From assembly GCA_031262485.1 (NCBI GenBank), contig JAISHO010000042.1, positions 1-64,000 on the forward strand: DNA of 64,000 nt, read 5' to 3'. Shown here piece after piece: positions 53,001-64,000 of the stretch. Below the pieces are notes generated by a model. The model was not told the DNA's origin and searched no databases. It saw only the letters and a list, made by a program, of their open reading frames with translations. This DNA comes from Propionibacteriaceae bacterium (GTDB lineage: Bacteria; Actinomycetota; Actinomycetes; Propionibacteriales; Propionibacteriaceae). Position 1 is the stretch's first letter; every line of letters begins with the position of its first letter. The position numbers and the translations under genes are program-made.

Positions 53001-54302
53001 TCACTTATTGAGCAGAGCGTCGAGACGCGGCGTCTCGGACGACTGGTCGCCGGCCCATTCGCTGGCCGAGCGAGCATTGCCCTGAAGCAACTCAGGCGTG
53101 GTGTCAGGACGGAACTGGTACGTCTCAAGACGCTCGATCTGGCTCTGGAGGTACCCCGTCATCGTCTGGCGGAAGCTCTTCTCATAAGCACGGAGCTTGT
53201 CGACCTTGCCGAGGAGGTCGTCGCGTTCGACCTCGAGGCCCTGGAAAAGTTCGGCCCGGCGAGTGGCGACCTCGACATCGATGCTGCCGGCGCGGGTCTG
53301 CGCTTCCTGGATGAGCCGCTCGGCGTTGACCCGAGCTTCGGAATCGATCCGGTCGGCCCGCGTCTTGGCGTCGGTCGTGATGGCTTGAGCCGACTTCGAC
53401 GCCTGGTCGAGGCGCTGCTGAGCCTCGTCGCTGCTGCGTCGGGTCAATTCGTCGGCCGTCGCCTTGGCCTGCATCGTCACCTGTTCAGCGTGCCGGTCGG
53501 CCTCGGACTTGACCCGGGAGACGTAGTCGTCAGCCTCGGACTTGGCCCGACGGATCGACACTTCAGATTCTTGCGTCATCCGCGAAGCCTCAAGTTTGGC
53601 TTCGTTGACGAGTTTGTCGGCCGTCTCGTTGGCGACCTGGATCGTCCGGGCGGCGACCGTTCCGGCTTCGGCCGACGTCATCGCGGCCGGGGCTTGGGCG
53701 GAGGCCCGCGCCTGTGCCGCCAGTTGATCGACCTGATCGCGCAGGTGAGCGTTCTCGTTGTTGAGATGAGCGTTCTCGTTGCTGAGGCGGGCGATCTCCT
53801 GCTGCGACTGGCCGGCTTGCGACTGGCCACGGCGAGCGTCGTCGGCGTCGCGCCGGGCGTTGTCAGCCTCACGGCGGGCGTCGTCGGCGTCGCGCCGGGA
53901 CTCGCTCAGCTCTCGCTTGATCCGAGCCAGCTCGTCAGCCATGCCCTGATCGTCGCCGACATGGGACTGGGCGGAGAGGAGTTCGTTGTTGAGATGGTCG
54001 TTCTCCGACTGGAGGCGAGAAAGTTCATTGCGGAGTTGGTTGTTCTCGCCACGATATTGGTTGGCCTCCATCTGCTGACGGCCGGCCTCGTCACGCCAAT
54101 GCTCGAGCTCTCGGGTGTCGACGCCACCGCCGCCACCACCACCGGAGGCGGCCTGCTGACGCAACGCCTCGTTCTCCTCAGTGAGCGTCGCTATCGTTGC
54201 TTCTACCTTGTCGACGAAGATGTCGACGTCGGTGACCTCATACCCATTCCGGCGCGACATATGAAAGCGCGTTTTTCGCACTTCATCTAGCGTCATCGTC
54301 AT
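53001..54302 (-). CDS. DivIVA/Wag31-like coiled-coil protein
   Basis: MTLDEVRKTRFHMSRRNGYEVTDVDIFVDKVEATIATLTEEN followed by a long heptad-rich coiled coil; downstream of the yggT-sepF-ftsZ group. Confidence 0.88.
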   Translation of the reverse strand: MTMTLDEVRKTRFHMSRRNGYEVTDVDIFVDKVEATIATLTEENEALRQQAASGGGGGGGVDTRELEHWRDEAGRQQMEANQYRGENNQLRNELSRLQSENDHLNNELLSAQSHVGDDQGMADELARIKRELSESRRDADDARREADNARRDADDARRGQSQAGQSQQEIARLSNENAHLNNENAHLRDQVDQLAAQARASAQAPAAMTSAEAGTVAARTIQVANETADKLVNEAKLEASRMTQESEVSIRRAKSEADDYVSRVKSEADRHAEQVTMQAKATADELTRRSSDEAQQRLDQASKSAQAITTDAKTRADRIDSEARVNAERLIQEAQTRAGSIDVEVATRRAELFQGLEVERDDLLGKVDKLRAYEKSFRQTMTGYLQSQIERLETYQFRPDTTPELLQGNARSASEWAGDQSSETPRLDALLNK

Positions 54303-54544
54303 CGGCGCAACCCCAATCAGCAGCAAACGGACACACCAGGCAACGGGACCACCGAGTGAATCCTGAGAATTTGATAAGCATCGCCAAGGCTAGCGCAGCC
54401 TCGTTCCGACCTCAAGAGGTTGATGATTCATCGCAACTCATCGTCAACCTCACCGCTCAATCACGGGGAGAACCGGGGCGAAGTCGCTGTCTCCAGCGGC
54501 CTCTTACGCTATCTCAAACGATCGCTTCCCAACGACAAAGCAGA

Positions 54545-54841
54545 CTACACCCTGAAAAAAACCAAAGAGACGACTCTTGTCAATATGAGGATGATGAGGA
54601 AAAAGACGAGGACGGACATGTCGAGGGCGACCCGGCCGACCCGCAGCGGTTTGACGAAACGGCGCAACAGTTTGAGCGGAGGATCCGTCACCGTGTAGAC
54701 CGTCTCGGCGATGACGAGCATGACGCCCTTGGGCGTCCACTCCGGATTGATGAGCTCAACCCACGAGAGGATGACCCGAATGATGAGGATCCACTGGATG
54801 ACGACGAGGAACGCCGCCAGTATCAACCCGACGAGTTGCAT
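54545..54841 (-). CDS. YggT family membrane protein
   Basis: LVGLILAAFLVVIQWILIIRVILSWVE...VYTVTDPPLKLLRRFVKPLRVGRVALDMSVLVFFLIILIL. Confidence 0.92.
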   Translation of the reverse strand: MQLVGLILAAFLVVIQWILIIRVILSWVELINPEWTPKGVMLVIAETVYTVTDPPLKLLRRFVKPLRVGRVALDMSVLVFFLIILILTRVVSLVFFRV

Positions 54842-54872
54842 GCAGGCTCCGTATCGTCATTGGCGCGAAAAC

Positions 54873-55427
54873 TCAGGCGCTGACCGCCTCGCCCTTGGCG
54901 AGGGCCTCCTGCTTATCGAGATCGGTCAGCTTGACCCTTGCTGGAGTCAGAAGATACACCCGCTGGGTGATCGGCTCCAATTTCCCTCCGGTGATGAGCG
55001 CCATGCCGGCGGAGAAATCGATGAGACGTTGGCCTTGGGCGTGATCGGTGTTCGTGAGATTGAGGATGACAGGCGTCCCCTCCGCGAAGACCTCTCTGAT
55101 GGCGGCCACCTCGGCGAAAGTTTTGGGATGCATGTGGACGATCTCGTCGGGGGGAACCTGCGTGACCACCCGGGGGCGACGCGAGTCGATCGGCGTGACC
55201 GTCGAGGAGCGGACCGAACGACGGTCGAACGAGCGTGATTGCTCCTCGACCGGTGTGGAGACGAGCTCCGTGGCCTCCCCTGTCAGCTCTCCGGTGTCGT
55301 TGATTCCCATCACGCCGGATTCCTCCATGTCACCACCGCCCATCTCTTCGTCGAAATAGTCGTCCTCTTCGTAGCTCGGGTTTGGCCCGAACACCCACTG
55401 GGTCGCCCTGCTCAACAGACCAGCCAT
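54873..55427 (-). CDS. sepF: Cell division protein SepF
   Basis: EIVHMHPKTFAEVAAIREVFAEGTPVILNLTNTDHAQGQRLIDFSAGMALITGGKLEPITQRVYLLTPARV. Confidence 0.95.
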   Translation of the reverse strand: MAGLLSRATQWVFGPNPSYEEDDYFDEEMGGGDMEESGVMGINDTGELTGEATELVSTPVEEQSRSFDRRSVRSSTVTPIDSRRPRVVTQVPPDEIVHMHPKTFAEVAAIREVFAEGTPVILNLTNTDHAQGQRLIDFSAGMALITGGKLEPITQRVYLLTPARVKLTDLDKQEALAKGEAVSA

Positions 55428-55565
55428 CTTTTCTCCTTGCCTCAGTGCGTCCGTCGTCGTGTGGACGCGGCGGCCACGTGGTGAGGTTAGCGGTGGTCAG
55501 CGGCGATCATGGGGAGGCGGAGACGCGCCACGCCGGAGAATTTCAAAAATGGGAAATGAATAGGG

Positions 55566-56456
55566 TTATCGAAGCCAGATGAGCCCGGCCGATCGACCGG
55601 TGGCCGGGCCGTCGCGGCGGTGGGAGAAGAAGTGGGCGTCTTCGGCAGTGCAGGGATCATGCCGGTGGACCCGACAGCCTTCGGCCCTCAGGAGGGCCTC
55701 GGCGCCCGCTCCCAGGTCGAGGGCCGCGGTACCCGCTCGCGTGGCGGCTCGGGTGGCGGGGATGGCCTTCCAGCCGGCCTGAGCCATGTCTGGGGGGACC
55801 TCGTAGCAGGCGCCGCAGATGTGCGGGCCGATCCAGGCGGTGATCGTCGACGCGCCAGCGTCGCGCATCGCCGCGACAGTGTTTTCGAGCACCCCGGCGA
55901 ACAACCCGGCCCGCCCGGCGTGGGCCGCTCCGATGACGCCGGCGGCGGGATCGGCCAGGAGGACGGGGAGACAATCGGCCACCCGGATGCACAGCGCGAC
56001 GCTAGGGCGGGTCGTCACCAAGGCGTCGGCCCGGCCCCAGGAGGGCGGCTGGGACGCCCCGGAATCGTCAGATCGCCTCTGCCGCCCGCCACCCGGCTCG
56101 TCGGCTCCCCCAGGGACGGTCTTAGTCGAAGGTCCGAAGACCGGGGAGGAAGAGGAAGACGTCGCCGCCGGGATCGTCGCAGTCCCATGTTCCGGGGGCA
56201 CGACGATGACCTCGGCGCCGTGGACTTGGGTCACGCAGACGATGCGGCTCGTCCCGCTAGCCGAACGAACCCGTTCTAGGTTGGTGGCGACAGCGGCGGG
56301 ATCGTCACCCGTCGACGTGGCGAGATCGAGTGAATCGTAGGGAGCGCGGCTGACTCCCCCGCCCCGGGCGGTGAAGCCGAGGCCAACCCGCTCGGGAGCG
56401 GCCGGGGCGAGGGGGAAGATCGCGGAGAACGAAGGGTGGGAGGGATCCGAGGTCAC
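55566..56456 (-). CDS. Laccase-domain/purine nucleosidase-type protein (PgeF/YfiH family)
   Basis: [74 protein letters not shown]. Confidence 0.92.
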   Translation of the reverse strand: MTSDPSHPSFSAIFPLAPAAPERVGLGFTARGGGVSRAPYDSLDLATSTGDDPAAVATNLERVRSASGTSRIVCVTQVHGAEVIVVPPEHGTATIPAATSSSSSPVFGPSTKTVPGGADEPGGGRQRRSDDSGASQPPSWGRADALVTTRPSVALCIRVADCLPVLLADPAAGVIGAAHAGRAGLFAGVLENTVAAMRDAGASTITAWIGPHICGACYEVPPDMAQAGWKAIPATRAATRAGTAALDLGAGAEALLRAEGCRVHRHDPCTAEDAHFFSHRRDGPATGRSAGLIWLR

Positions 56457-57580
56457 TGCAAGAAGATATCGGGCAGGCTGAAGGGATCCTCTTCTTCCTT
56501 GGTGGCGACTCCGGGGGCCGATTCGATGACGACGGGGGCCTGCTTCGGTTTCGCGATCGGGGCCTGCTGCTTCGGCTCACGGGATTCCCGGGGCGGCGTC
56601 GCGACACGGGAAAGGGTCGGGCGGCCAGCCGGACGCCCATCGAACCCGGCGGCGATGACGGTGACGCGGACCTCGTCGCCGAGGGCGTCGTCGATCGTCG
56701 TGCCGACGATGATCTTGGCCTCGTCGTCGGCGGCCTGGCGGATCAACTCGGCCGCCGTCGAGATTTCGAACAGGCCGAGGTCGGAGCCGCCGGCGATCGA
56801 GAGGAGGACGCCGTGGGCGCCTTCCATGCTCGATTCGAGCAAGGGCGAGGAGATCGCCATCTCGGCGGCTTCCTGGGCCCGGTCGTCGCCGCGCGAGGAG
56901 CCGATGCCCATGAGGGCGGAGCCGGTGTTGGAGAGGACCGTTTTGACGTCGGCGAAGTCGACGTTGATGAGGCCGGGGGTGGTGATGAGGTTCGAGATGC
57001 CCTCGACGCCCTGGGTCAGCACCTGATCGGCTTGTTTGAAGGCGTCGAGCGCGGTGATCCGCATGTCGGCGCCCTGAAGGAGTTTGTCGTTGGGGATGAC
57101 GATGAGGGTGTCGACCTCTTCACGCAAGGTGACGATGCCCTCCTCGGCGACGTCGGCGCGGCTCTTGCCCTCGAAGCTGAAGGGGCGGGTCACGACGCCG
57201 ACGGTGAGGGCCCCGAGCGAACGGGCGATCCGGGCGACGACCGGAGCCCCGCCGGTGCCGGTGCCACCCCCCTCTCCGGCGGTGACGAAGACCATGTCGG
57301 AACCCCGCAGGACCTCCTCGATCTCCTCGGCGTGGTCCTCGGCGGCCTTCTTCCCCTTCTCCGGGTCGGCGCCCGCGCCCAACCCCCGGGTGAGATCGCG
57401 GCCGATGTCGAGCTTGACGTCGGCGTCGCTCATGAGGAGCGCCTGGGCGTCCGTGTTGACGGCGATGAACTCGACGCCCCGGACTTCGGCGTCGATCATC
57501 CGGTTGACGGCATTGACACCACCGCCGCCGACGCCGACGACCTTGATGACTGCCAAGTAGTTCTGTGATGCGCTTGTCAC
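56453..57580 (-). CDS. ftsZ: Cell division protein FtsZ
   Basis: [56 protein letters not shown] start at 57580. Confidence 0.98.
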   Translation of the reverse strand: MTSASQNYLAVIKVVGVGGGGVNAVNRMIDAEVRGVEFIAVNTDAQALLMSDADVKLDIGRDLTRGLGAGADPEKGKKAAEDHAEEIEEVLRGSDMVFVTAGEGGGTGTGGAPVVARIARSLGALTVGVVTRPFSFEGKSRADVAEEGIVTLREEVDTLIVIPNDKLLQGADMRITALDAFKQADQVLTQGVEGISNLITTPGLINVDFADVKTVLSNTGSALMGIGSSRGDDRAQEAAEMAISSPLLESSMEGAHGVLLSIAGGSDLGLFEISTAAELIRQAADDEAKIIVGTTIDDALGDEVRVTVIAAGFDGRPAGRPTLSRVATPPRESREPKQQAPIAKPKQAPVVIESAPGVATKEEEDPFSLPDIFLQ

Positions 57581-57795
57581 AAGTCGAACCTCACCTACTG
57601 CGGGATGATCGGGGGGAAAGACCGGGTGGGAATGCACGGGGCAGTCCTGAAAAGCCTAACCTTCCCAGACAGGCTACGAGACGTCGAGGGGAAAACGGCG
57701 AAGTGACACGCGACGCGCCGTACTCTCAAGCCGCACTCGAGGGTCTGCCGACGTCACCCCTTTCTTTCGTCGGATCGGTCGCGCCCTGTCGTCGC

Positions 57796-58563
57796 TCAGC
57801 CGGCCGGTTCGGGATCTTGTCGCGAAGCCGGATGGCTCGGCGCGGAGACGTCGTAGAAGGGGGCTTGGACGGTGCGCATGAGGGCGGTCAAGACCTCCGC
57901 TTTGAGCTCAGATTGCTCCGGCCCGCCCCAGGCCACTCGCGCGCCGGTGGCGAGGACGAGGGTGAGATCGTCGGCGCTGGCCGCCGTCACCCCGGTGATC
58001 TGAGCCCGCAGGTCGTCGCTCAGCCCGTCGACGAGGCTGACGACGCCGCTGAGGAGACGATCGAGGCCGACCGAGTGCTCGGCCGACTCCGTCAATGTGA
58101 CGGGGATGAGGCCCTCGGGCACGGCCGAGACGGTGAGATAGGGAGTGCCGGTGGTGTCGACGAGGGTGAGAGCGCCCTCGACAGTGACGAGGACATAAGA
58201 CGGGACCCGTTCGGTGACGGAGATGAGGACGACCCCGTCGAGATGACGGGAGACGACGGCGTCAGCCACGACCGGGAGAGTCTCGACGCGCGAGGCGATC
58301 ACGTCTGGATCGATCCGGATGAGGGGCTCGCCCAAGGGCACCTCGGCGACGCTGACGACGGAGGTGACGTCGATGGTCGAGGCCCCCGTGACATCGACCC
58401 GGTCGGCCGCCAGCCAAGGCGAGAACCCGATCGCCCAGACGGCGAACCCGACCACGGGCACGACGACTGAGACGATCGCCCAACGGCGACGATTGCGACG
58501 CCGGCGGGCCTGCTCGCGTTTGAGCGAGAGAGTGACCGGCGGAGGAGGAAGGACCGTGCTCAC
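57796..58563 (-). CDS. ftsQ: Cell division protein FtsQ (POTRA)
   Basis: Single TM, VDVTGASTIDVTSVVSVAEVPLGEPLIRIDPDVIASRVETLPVVADAVVSR. Confidence 0.93.
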   Translation of the reverse strand: MSTVLPPPPVTLSLKREQARRRRNRRRWAIVSVVVPVVGFAVWAIGFSPWLAADRVDVTGASTIDVTSVVSVAEVPLGEPLIRIDPDVIASRVETLPVVADAVVSRHLDGVVLISVTERVPSYVLVTVEGALTLVDTTGTPYLTVSAVPEGLIPVTLTESAEHSVGLDRLLSGVVSLVDGLSDDLRAQITGVTAASADDLTLVLATGARVAWGGPEQSELKAEVLTALMRTVQAPFYDVSAPSHPASRQDPEPAG

Positions 58564-59987
58564 ACGCGGACCTCCTCGAGGATGGCCGGGCCGATCGTCG
58601 TGACCGATCCGGCGCCGACCGTCACGACGATGTCGCCGGGCCGAGCCAAAGCGGCGGTGAGGCGGCCGGCCTCAGCTAAATCCTCGGCGTAGTGGACGGA
58701 GGCGCCGTGGGCCTGGGCGGCGTCGGCGACGAGGCGACCGGTCACCCCGGGGATGGGATCCTCGCGGGCGGCGAAGATCCCGGTGACGACGACCTCGTCG
58801 GCCGCCGCCAAGGCCCGGCCGAAGTCGTCGGCGAAATCACGGGTCCGGGTGAACAGATGGGGTTGGAAGCAGACGATGACCCGTCCCGTCGTGGCCAGAG
58901 CGCGCGCCGTCGCGATCGTGGCGGCGATCTCGGTCGGATGGTGGGCGTAGTCGTCGATGACGGTGATGTCGCCGCGCCGCCCCACGACCTGGAAGCGACG
59001 TTTCGTTCCGGCGAAGGCGGCGGCCCCGTCGACGACCGCGGCTGGATCGATCCCGAGGCAGAGGCCGGCGGCGACGGCGGCGGCGGCGTCGCGCAGATTG
59101 TGCTCGCCGGGAACAGCCAGACGCAGCTTGCCCGACCACGACTGCTGCGGGCCGATCACGGAGCCGGGGCTGATGTCGAGATGGGCGCTCGCCCCCTCGA
59201 TCGTGGTGACGAGGTCGCTCAGACGCAGATCGGAGCCCTCGCCGACACCGTAGGTGACGACGGCACGGCCCTCGCCCCTCAGATGGGCGGCGAGGGCGGC
59301 GGAACCGGGCTCGTCTCCGTCGGCGACGACGATCTCGACCGTCTCCCCCCGCGCGAAACGTTCGAAACCGGCGGCGTAGGCCGCAGGGGTCCCCCAGTTG
59401 TCCAAGTGGTCGGCCTCGATGGAGGTGACGATAGCGATCTGGGAGGGATATTGGTGGAAGCTGCCGTCCGACTCGTCGGCTTCGACGACGAATTCGGCGC
59501 CGTCGCCCAGGTGCGAGGAATGCCCGCTCGTCACCAAGGGAGCGCCAATGACATAGGAAGGGTCTCGGCCCAGGGCGGTGAGGAGGTCGGCGCACATCCC
59601 GGACGTCGTCGTCTTGCCGTGCGTGCCGGCCACGGCGATGACCCGGCGGCCGGCCATGAGGGCGGCCAAGGCGGCGCTGCGATGCCAGATCCGCAATCCC
59701 CGCCGCTGCGCCTCGGCCAGTTCGGGGTTGTCGGGACGGATGGCGGAGGAGACGACGACGGTGTCGACGCCGTCGAGATGGGCGGCGTCGTGGCCGACCC
59801 AGACCCGCGCGCCGGCCGCGGCCAGCGACCGCAACGCCTCGGAATCCTGACGGTCGGAACCGGAGACGGCGACCCCGCGATCGAGATAGGACTGTGCCAC
59901 CCCGCTCATGCCCGCCCCGCCGATGGCGATGAAGTGGACGGCCCCCAACTCGTTGAGGGGAAGGAGGGGAACCGGTTCACGCAGCAT
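58560..59987 (-). CDS. murC: UDP-N-acetylmuramate--L-alanine ligase
   Basis: VHFIAIGGAGMSGVAQSYL, VAGTHGKTTTSGM, DDYAHHPTEIAATIATAR. Confidence 0.97.
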   Translation of the reverse strand: MLREPVPLLPLNELGAVHFIAIGGAGMSGVAQSYLDRGVAVSGSDRQDSEALRSLAAAGARVWVGHDAAHLDGVDTVVVSSAIRPDNPELAEAQRRGLRIWHRSAALAALMAGRRVIAVAGTHGKTTTSGMCADLLTALGRDPSYVIGAPLVTSGHSSHLGDGAEFVVEADESDGSFHQYPSQIAIVTSIEADHLDNWGTPAAYAAGFERFARGETVEIVVADGDEPGSAALAAHLRGEGRAVVTYGVGEGSDLRLSDLVTTIEGASAHLDISPGSVIGPQQSWSGKLRLAVPGEHNLRDAAAAVAAGLCLGIDPAAVVDGAAAFAGTKRRFQVVGRRGDITVIDDYAHHPTEIAATIATARALATTGRVIVCFQPHLFTRTRDFADDFGRALAAADEVVVTGIFAAREDPIPGVTGRLVADAAQAHGASVHYAEDLAEAGRLTAALARPGDIVVTVGAGSVTTIGPAILEEVRV

Positions 59988-61248
59988 CGCCGACTCCCTC
60001 CCGCGTCGCCGTCGCGCTCGGGCGCGCCGCGTCATCGTCGTTCACCGGCGCAGACTCCTCGCTCAAGGGGGCCGGATCATCGGCCGTGTCATCGGGCGCG
60101 GAAGCCGAGGACCCCGCCGGAACCGAGACCTTGCCGCCGCGTTTGGCGCCCCGCCCCAAGGCGGCCGAGAGGACGATCCGAGCCAACCGGTCGGCCGAAT
60201 CCCTCGGCATGAGGTCTTGGCCGGCCTGGGCCATCGTCTGGAGCCGGGTCGGATCGTCGATGAGATCGCGGACGGCGCCGGCGAGCAGATCGCCGGTCAA
60301 TTCGGAGTCGAGGATGACTTCGCCTCCCCCGGCGGCGACGAGCCCGGCGGCGTTGCGAGCCTGTTCACCGTTGCCGTGCGGCAGCGGGACGAAGATCGCC
60401 GGCAAACCGACGGCGGCGACTTCGACGACGGTGCCCGCCCCGGAGCGGGCGACCATGAGATCGGCCGCCGCATAGGCCTCTTCCATGGCGTCGACATAGG
60501 CGACCTGGCGGTGGACGGCTCCCCCTGTCGCCGCCGCCGTGGAGACGGTGGACGTCTCCCCTTCATGACCGGGCCCAGTCACCTGGAGGATCGAGATCCC
60601 AGCGGCGAGGAGAGCCGGCGCGGCGGCTTCGATGGCGTGATTGAGGCTGCGGGCCCCTTGAGAGCCGCCGCTGACGAGGACGACCGGCCCCTCGGCGGAA
60701 AGATCGAACCGGCTGCGGGCGGCCGGGCGAGCGGCTTGGCGGTCGAGGCCGGCGATGGCGGGCCGCAGAGGCAGACCGATCTGGACGGCGCCGGGCAGGT
60801 CGGTGTCGGGAAAGGTGACGGCGACCGTGCGGGCGAAACGGGCGGCGACCCGGTTGGCCAGCCCGGGCAGGGCGTTTTGTTCATGGACGACGACGGGAAT
60901 CTTGAGCCAGCGGGCCGCCAGGTAGACCGGCAGCGAGGCGTACCCGCCGAATCCGACGACGACCTCGCCGCGATGGCGCTTGATGATCCGGGCCGATTGG
61001 ACGGCGGCGGCGAGCAGGCGGGGAGGCAACGTCAGCAGGGACGGTTCCCATTGGCGCGACAAGGGAACCGCCGGGATGAGTTGGAGGTCGAGCCCGGCTT
61101 TGGGAACGACGCTCGTCTCCAATCCCCGTTTCGTGCCGACGACGACGAGTCCCGCCCCCGGTTGACGGGCGGCGAGGGCCTGGGCGGTGGCGATGAGAGG
61201 GGCGATATGCCCTGTCGTCCCTCCCCCGGCCAAGACGATCTGGCTCAT
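59977..61248 (-). CDS. murG: UDP-GlcNAc:undecaprenyl-pyrophosphoryl-MurNAc-pentapeptide GlcNAc transferase
   Basis: IVLAGGGTTGHIAPLIATAQALAAR, VVHEQNALPGLANRVAARFA. Confidence 0.97.
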   Translation of the reverse strand: MSQIVLAGGGTTGHIAPLIATAQALAARQPGAGLVVVGTKRGLETSVVPKAGLDLQLIPAVPLSRQWEPSLLTLPPRLLAAAVQSARIIKRHRGEVVVGFGGYASLPVYLAARWLKIPVVVHEQNALPGLANRVAARFARTVAVTFPDTDLPGAVQIGLPLRPAIAGLDRQAARPAARSRFDLSAEGPVVLVSGGSQGARSLNHAIEAAAPALLAAGISILQVTGPGHEGETSTVSTAAATGGAVHRQVAYVDAMEEAYAAADLMVARSGAGTVVEVAAVGLPAIFVPLPHGNGEQARNAAGLVAAGGGEVILDSELTGDLLAGAVRDLIDDPTRLQTMAQAGQDLMPRDSADRLARIVLSAALGRGAKRGGKVSVPAGSSASAPDDTADDPAPLSEESAPVNDDDAARPSATATREGVGDAA

Positions 61249-62447
61249 CTCTCCCCTCTCGTCTCCTGACGGCGGACCAGCGCCCGGCGGGCGTCGGGCT
61301 CTTGACGGGCGCATCGGATGAGCAGCCCGAGCCCGAGCAGGTTGGCCAACAAACTGGAGCCGCCGTAGGAGATCATCGGCAAGGTCACCCCCATGACGGG
61401 GATGAGGTTGAGGACGACGGCGATGTTGACGAAGGCCTGAACGGTGAACCAGGCCGTCACACCGGCGGCGACGTGGCGGCAGAAGACGTCGTCGACGCTG
61501 CGGGCGATGCGAATCCCGGCGAAGCCGAGGACGAAGAAGAGGAAGATGACGGTGAAAGCCCCGACGAAGCCGAGTTCCTCGCCGATGATGGCGAAGATGT
61601 AGTCGGTGTGCGCCTCAGCCAGCAATCCCCATTTCTGGCGGCTGGCGCCGAGCCCTTCCCCGAACAACCCGCCCGAGGCGAGGGCATAGACGCTGCGGAT
61701 CGGCTGCATGTTGCCGCCCTCGATGTCCTGGTCGTTGGATAAGAAGAGGGCGAAACGGTGGATCCGGTTCGGGCTCATGACGATGAGCGCGGCGGCGGCG
61801 AGCAGCCCGAGCAATCCGATCAACCCGATGAGGCGCCAGGGCGCCCCGGCCATGAAGAGGACACCGATGACCATGGCGGCGATGACGAGCGCCGAGCCGA
61901 GATCATGCTGGTAGACGCCGACGAGGCAGATGATGACGAAGGGCCCCATGAGGTAGAGGAACCACTGTCGTAGATCCTCGAGGAGACGTTCCCGCTGAGC
62001 GAGGAAATTGGCGCACCACAAGACGAGGGCGAGTTTGGCGAACTCGGAGGGCTGGAAGGTGGCCCACGTCGGGCCCAGAGAGACCCAGTTGTAGTTGCCG
62101 TTGACCGCGATCCCGATCCCGGGGACCCGGGTGGCGAGCGAGAGCAGGGCCGCCACCACGAGGGCCGGCCAGGCCGCCCAGCGCAGCAGGGGCAGAGGGA
62201 CCCGGCTCATGACCCAGGCTCCGAGCGCCCCGAGGATGGCGAAAAGGATCTGCTTCTTGCCGTAGTAGTACGGGTCGCCGATCGAGACGGCGGCGTCGAC
62301 GCTCGAGGCCGAGATCACCATCATGACCCCGAGGCAGACGATGACCCCGCCCGAGGCGACGACGAGATAGAAATCGGCCAAGGGGTGGTCGAGGACATTG
62401 CGCGTCTGCGTCGCCGGGCGACGCGGCGGGGCGAGGGTTGCTGTCAC
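61245..62447 (-). CDS. ftsW: Peptidoglycan glycosyltransferase FtsW (SEDS)
   Basis: SEDS multi-[51 protein letters not shown] start at 62447. Confidence 0.95.
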   Translation of the reverse strand: MTATLAPPRRPATQTRNVLDHPLADFYLVVASGGVIVCLGVMMVISASSVDAAVSIGDPYYYGKKQILFAILGALGAWVMSRVPLPLLRWAAWPALVVAALLSLATRVPGIGIAVNGNYNWVSLGPTWATFQPSEFAKLALVLWCANFLAQRERLLEDLRQWFLYLMGPFVIICLVGVYQHDLGSALVIAAMVIGVLFMAGAPWRLIGLIGLLGLLAAAALIVMSPNRIHRFALFLSNDQDIEGGNMQPIRSVYALASGGLFGEGLGASRQKWGLLAEAHTDYIFAIIGEELGFVGAFTVIFLFFVLGFAGIRIARSVDDVFCRHVAAGVTAWFTVQAFVNIAVVLNLIPVMGVTLPMISYGGSSLLANLLGLGLLIRCARQEPDARRALVRRQETRGER

Positions 62448-63955
62448 GAGGCCGCTCCCCCGCTCGTCACCGTGGCGACGGCGGCGGCGAAGGCGTCGCC
62501 CCGGGCGTCGTAACCGGTGAACATATCTTTTGAAGCGCAAGCGGGGGCGAGGAGGACGGTGTCGCCGGAGCGGGCGAGACGCGCGGCCTGGGCGACGACC
62601 TCGTCCATCGCCGCCGGATCGGCCCGGTCGATGACGACGAGGGGGGTCTGGGGGGCACGGCGAGCGAAGGCGTCGGCGATGTCCTGGCGGTCGACGCCGA
62701 AGAGGACGGCAGCGCGGATGCGATCGGCGAAACGCCCGACGAGCTCGTCGAAGGAGACGCCTTTGGCCTGACCGCCGGCGATCCAGACGACGGAGTCGAA
62801 GCCAGCCAAAGCGGCTTCGGCGGCCGCCGGGTTCGTCGCCTTGGAATCATCGACCCAGCGCACGCCGTCGTGGACGGCGACCGTCTCGACCCGGTGGAGA
62901 CCGAGGTGGAAGGAGCGCAATCCGTCGCGAACGGCGGTGGCCGCGACCCCGAAGGACCGTGCCAAGGCGGTGGCGGCGAGAGCGTCGGCGACGACCGCCG
63001 GGGAGGCCGAGGGCAAATCGGCGGTGGCGATGATCTCGAGGGCGGAGTCGCGCCGCTGAGGAATGAAGGCCCGGTCGACGATCATGCCGTCGACGACGCC
63101 GACCATCGAGACGGCGGGGATGGCCAGGGTGAAGCCAACGGCCCGGGCGCCCTCGACGACGTCGGCCTCGATGACCATCTGCTCGGTGCGGGGATCGGCG
63201 TCGTTGTAGACGCAGGTGTGGGTGACGCGGTGGTAGATCTCCGCCTTGTCCGCCGCGTAGGCCGACTCCGGATCGCGCGCCGGACGATCCGTCCACTGCT
63301 GGGAATCGGCGTACCACTCGAGGTGGTCGGGGGCGACATTGAGGACGGCGGCCGAGTGGAGCGAGAGGCTGTGAGCCCAGTGCAACTGGAAACTCGACAA
63401 CTCGACAGCGAAGACGTCGTAGGTCTCCTCGTCGAGGATGGCTTCGATGATGGGGCGACCGACATTGCCGACGGCGGCGACCTTGAGGTCGGCGGCCCGC
63501 AGGATCGACTCGAGCATGCCGACCGTCGTCGTCTTGCCGTTCGTCCCCGTCACCGCCAGCCAAGGGACGACCCGGTCGGGCTGCTGAAGGCGCCAGGCCA
63601 GTTCGACTTCGCCCCAGATCGGAACCTCGGCGGCGAGGGCCTGCTTCAGGAGGGAGGCCGAAGGCGGCCAGCCCGGCGAGGCGACGACGAGCCCGGCCTC
63701 CTCCGGCAGATGTTCGCTCGAACCCGGCCCGAGGCGGACTTCGGCGCCGAGCGTCGTGAGAATCGTGGCCTTCTCCCTGGCCGAGGGGGTGTCATGGTCG
63801 TCGACGACGATGACGCGCGCCCCCAACTCGATGAGGGCGTCGGCCGAGGCGTAGCCGGACAACCCGATCCCCGCCACGACGACGGTGGCCTCTGACCAGG
63901 GCGAGAGCCGGGTGGCTTCGTCCAGCCAGGAAATCTGCGAGCGCGTCGTCGTCAT
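62444..63955 (-). CDS. murD: UDP-N-acetylmuramoylalanine--D-glutamate ligase
   Basis: [59 protein letters not shown]. Confidence 0.96.
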   Translation of the reverse strand: MTTTRSQISWLDEATRLSPWSEATVVVAGIGLSGYASADALIELGARVIVVDDHDTPSAREKATILTTLGAEVRLGPGSSEHLPEEAGLVVASPGWPPSASLLKQALAAEVPIWGEVELAWRLQQPDRVVPWLAVTGTNGKTTTVGMLESILRAADLKVAAVGNVGRPIIEAILDEETYDVFAVELSSFQLHWAHSLSLHSAAVLNVAPDHLEWYADSQQWTDRPARDPESAYAADKAEIYHRVTHTCVYNDADPRTEQMVIEADVVEGARAVGFTLAIPAVSMVGVVDGMIVDRAFIPQRRDSALEIIATADLPSASPAVVADALAATALARSFGVAATAVRDGLRSFHLGLHRVETVAVHDGVRWVDDSKATNPAAAEAALAGFDSVVWIAGGQAKGVSFDELVGRFADRIRAAVLFGVDRQDIADAFARRAPQTPLVVIDRADPAAMDEVVAQAARLARSGDTVLLAPACASKDMFTGYDARGDAFAAAVATVTSGGAAS

Positions 63956-64000
63956 CCTTGTCCCACCACCCATTCGGCGTAGAAGAGACCGGCGCCGGCG
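63952..64000 (-). CDS. mraY: MraY C-terminal fragment (window edge)
   Basis: Minus-strand reading [15 protein letters not shown] with ATGA overlap to murD; position fits dcw order. Confidence 0.65.
   Translation of the reverse strand, partial: AGAGLFYAEWVVGQG

Noticed and set aside
58692-60212. 506-aa plus-strand ORF
   Set aside because: Antisense shadow of murC; same reasoning applies to the other long plus ORFs opposite polA, pyk, rpsA, uvrB, manA and murD.

Overview
The window is a high-GC actinobacterial chromosome segment. It has an accessory left end (about 1-14.9 kb) and a conserved housekeeping right part (about 15-64 kb). Left end: a truncated ISAs1-type transposase running off the window edge, an S9 peptidase, a GyrI-like protein, a KAP P-loop NTPase with a C-terminal DUF6273-like domain, an HTH/PIN toxin-antitoxin-like pair, a GNAT/hydrolase pair, and an alpha-galactosidase/ABC importer/ROK regulator locus. 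Right part: tRNA-Ala, tmRNA and smpB, tRNA-Thr, manA, an LCP protein with a Pro-Glu repeat tail, clpX-clpP-clpP-tig, tRNA-Gly and tRNA-Pro, glycosyltransferase, glmS, coaA, whiA-yvcK-rapZ-uvrC-uvrA, terC, uvrB, coaE, rpsA, polA, an ANTAR response regulator, tRNA-Leu, pyk, rluD-like, lspA, dksA/traR-like, divIVA, yggT, sepF, pgeF, ftsZ, ftsQ, murC, murG, ftsW, murD and a mraY fragment. The most interesting signal is the 3' end of the KAP NTPase gene. Coding-strand adenine falls from about 33% to about 4% exactly at a TGG-TGG-TGG (WWW) boundary, the last ~45 codons look like a diversified C-type-lectin/DUF6273 tail, and a perfect 7-bp hairpin follows the stop. This resembles a diversity-generating retroelement (DGR) variable region whose reverse transcriptase and template repeat are not in this window. 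All coordinates and counts were read by hand; no database search was run.
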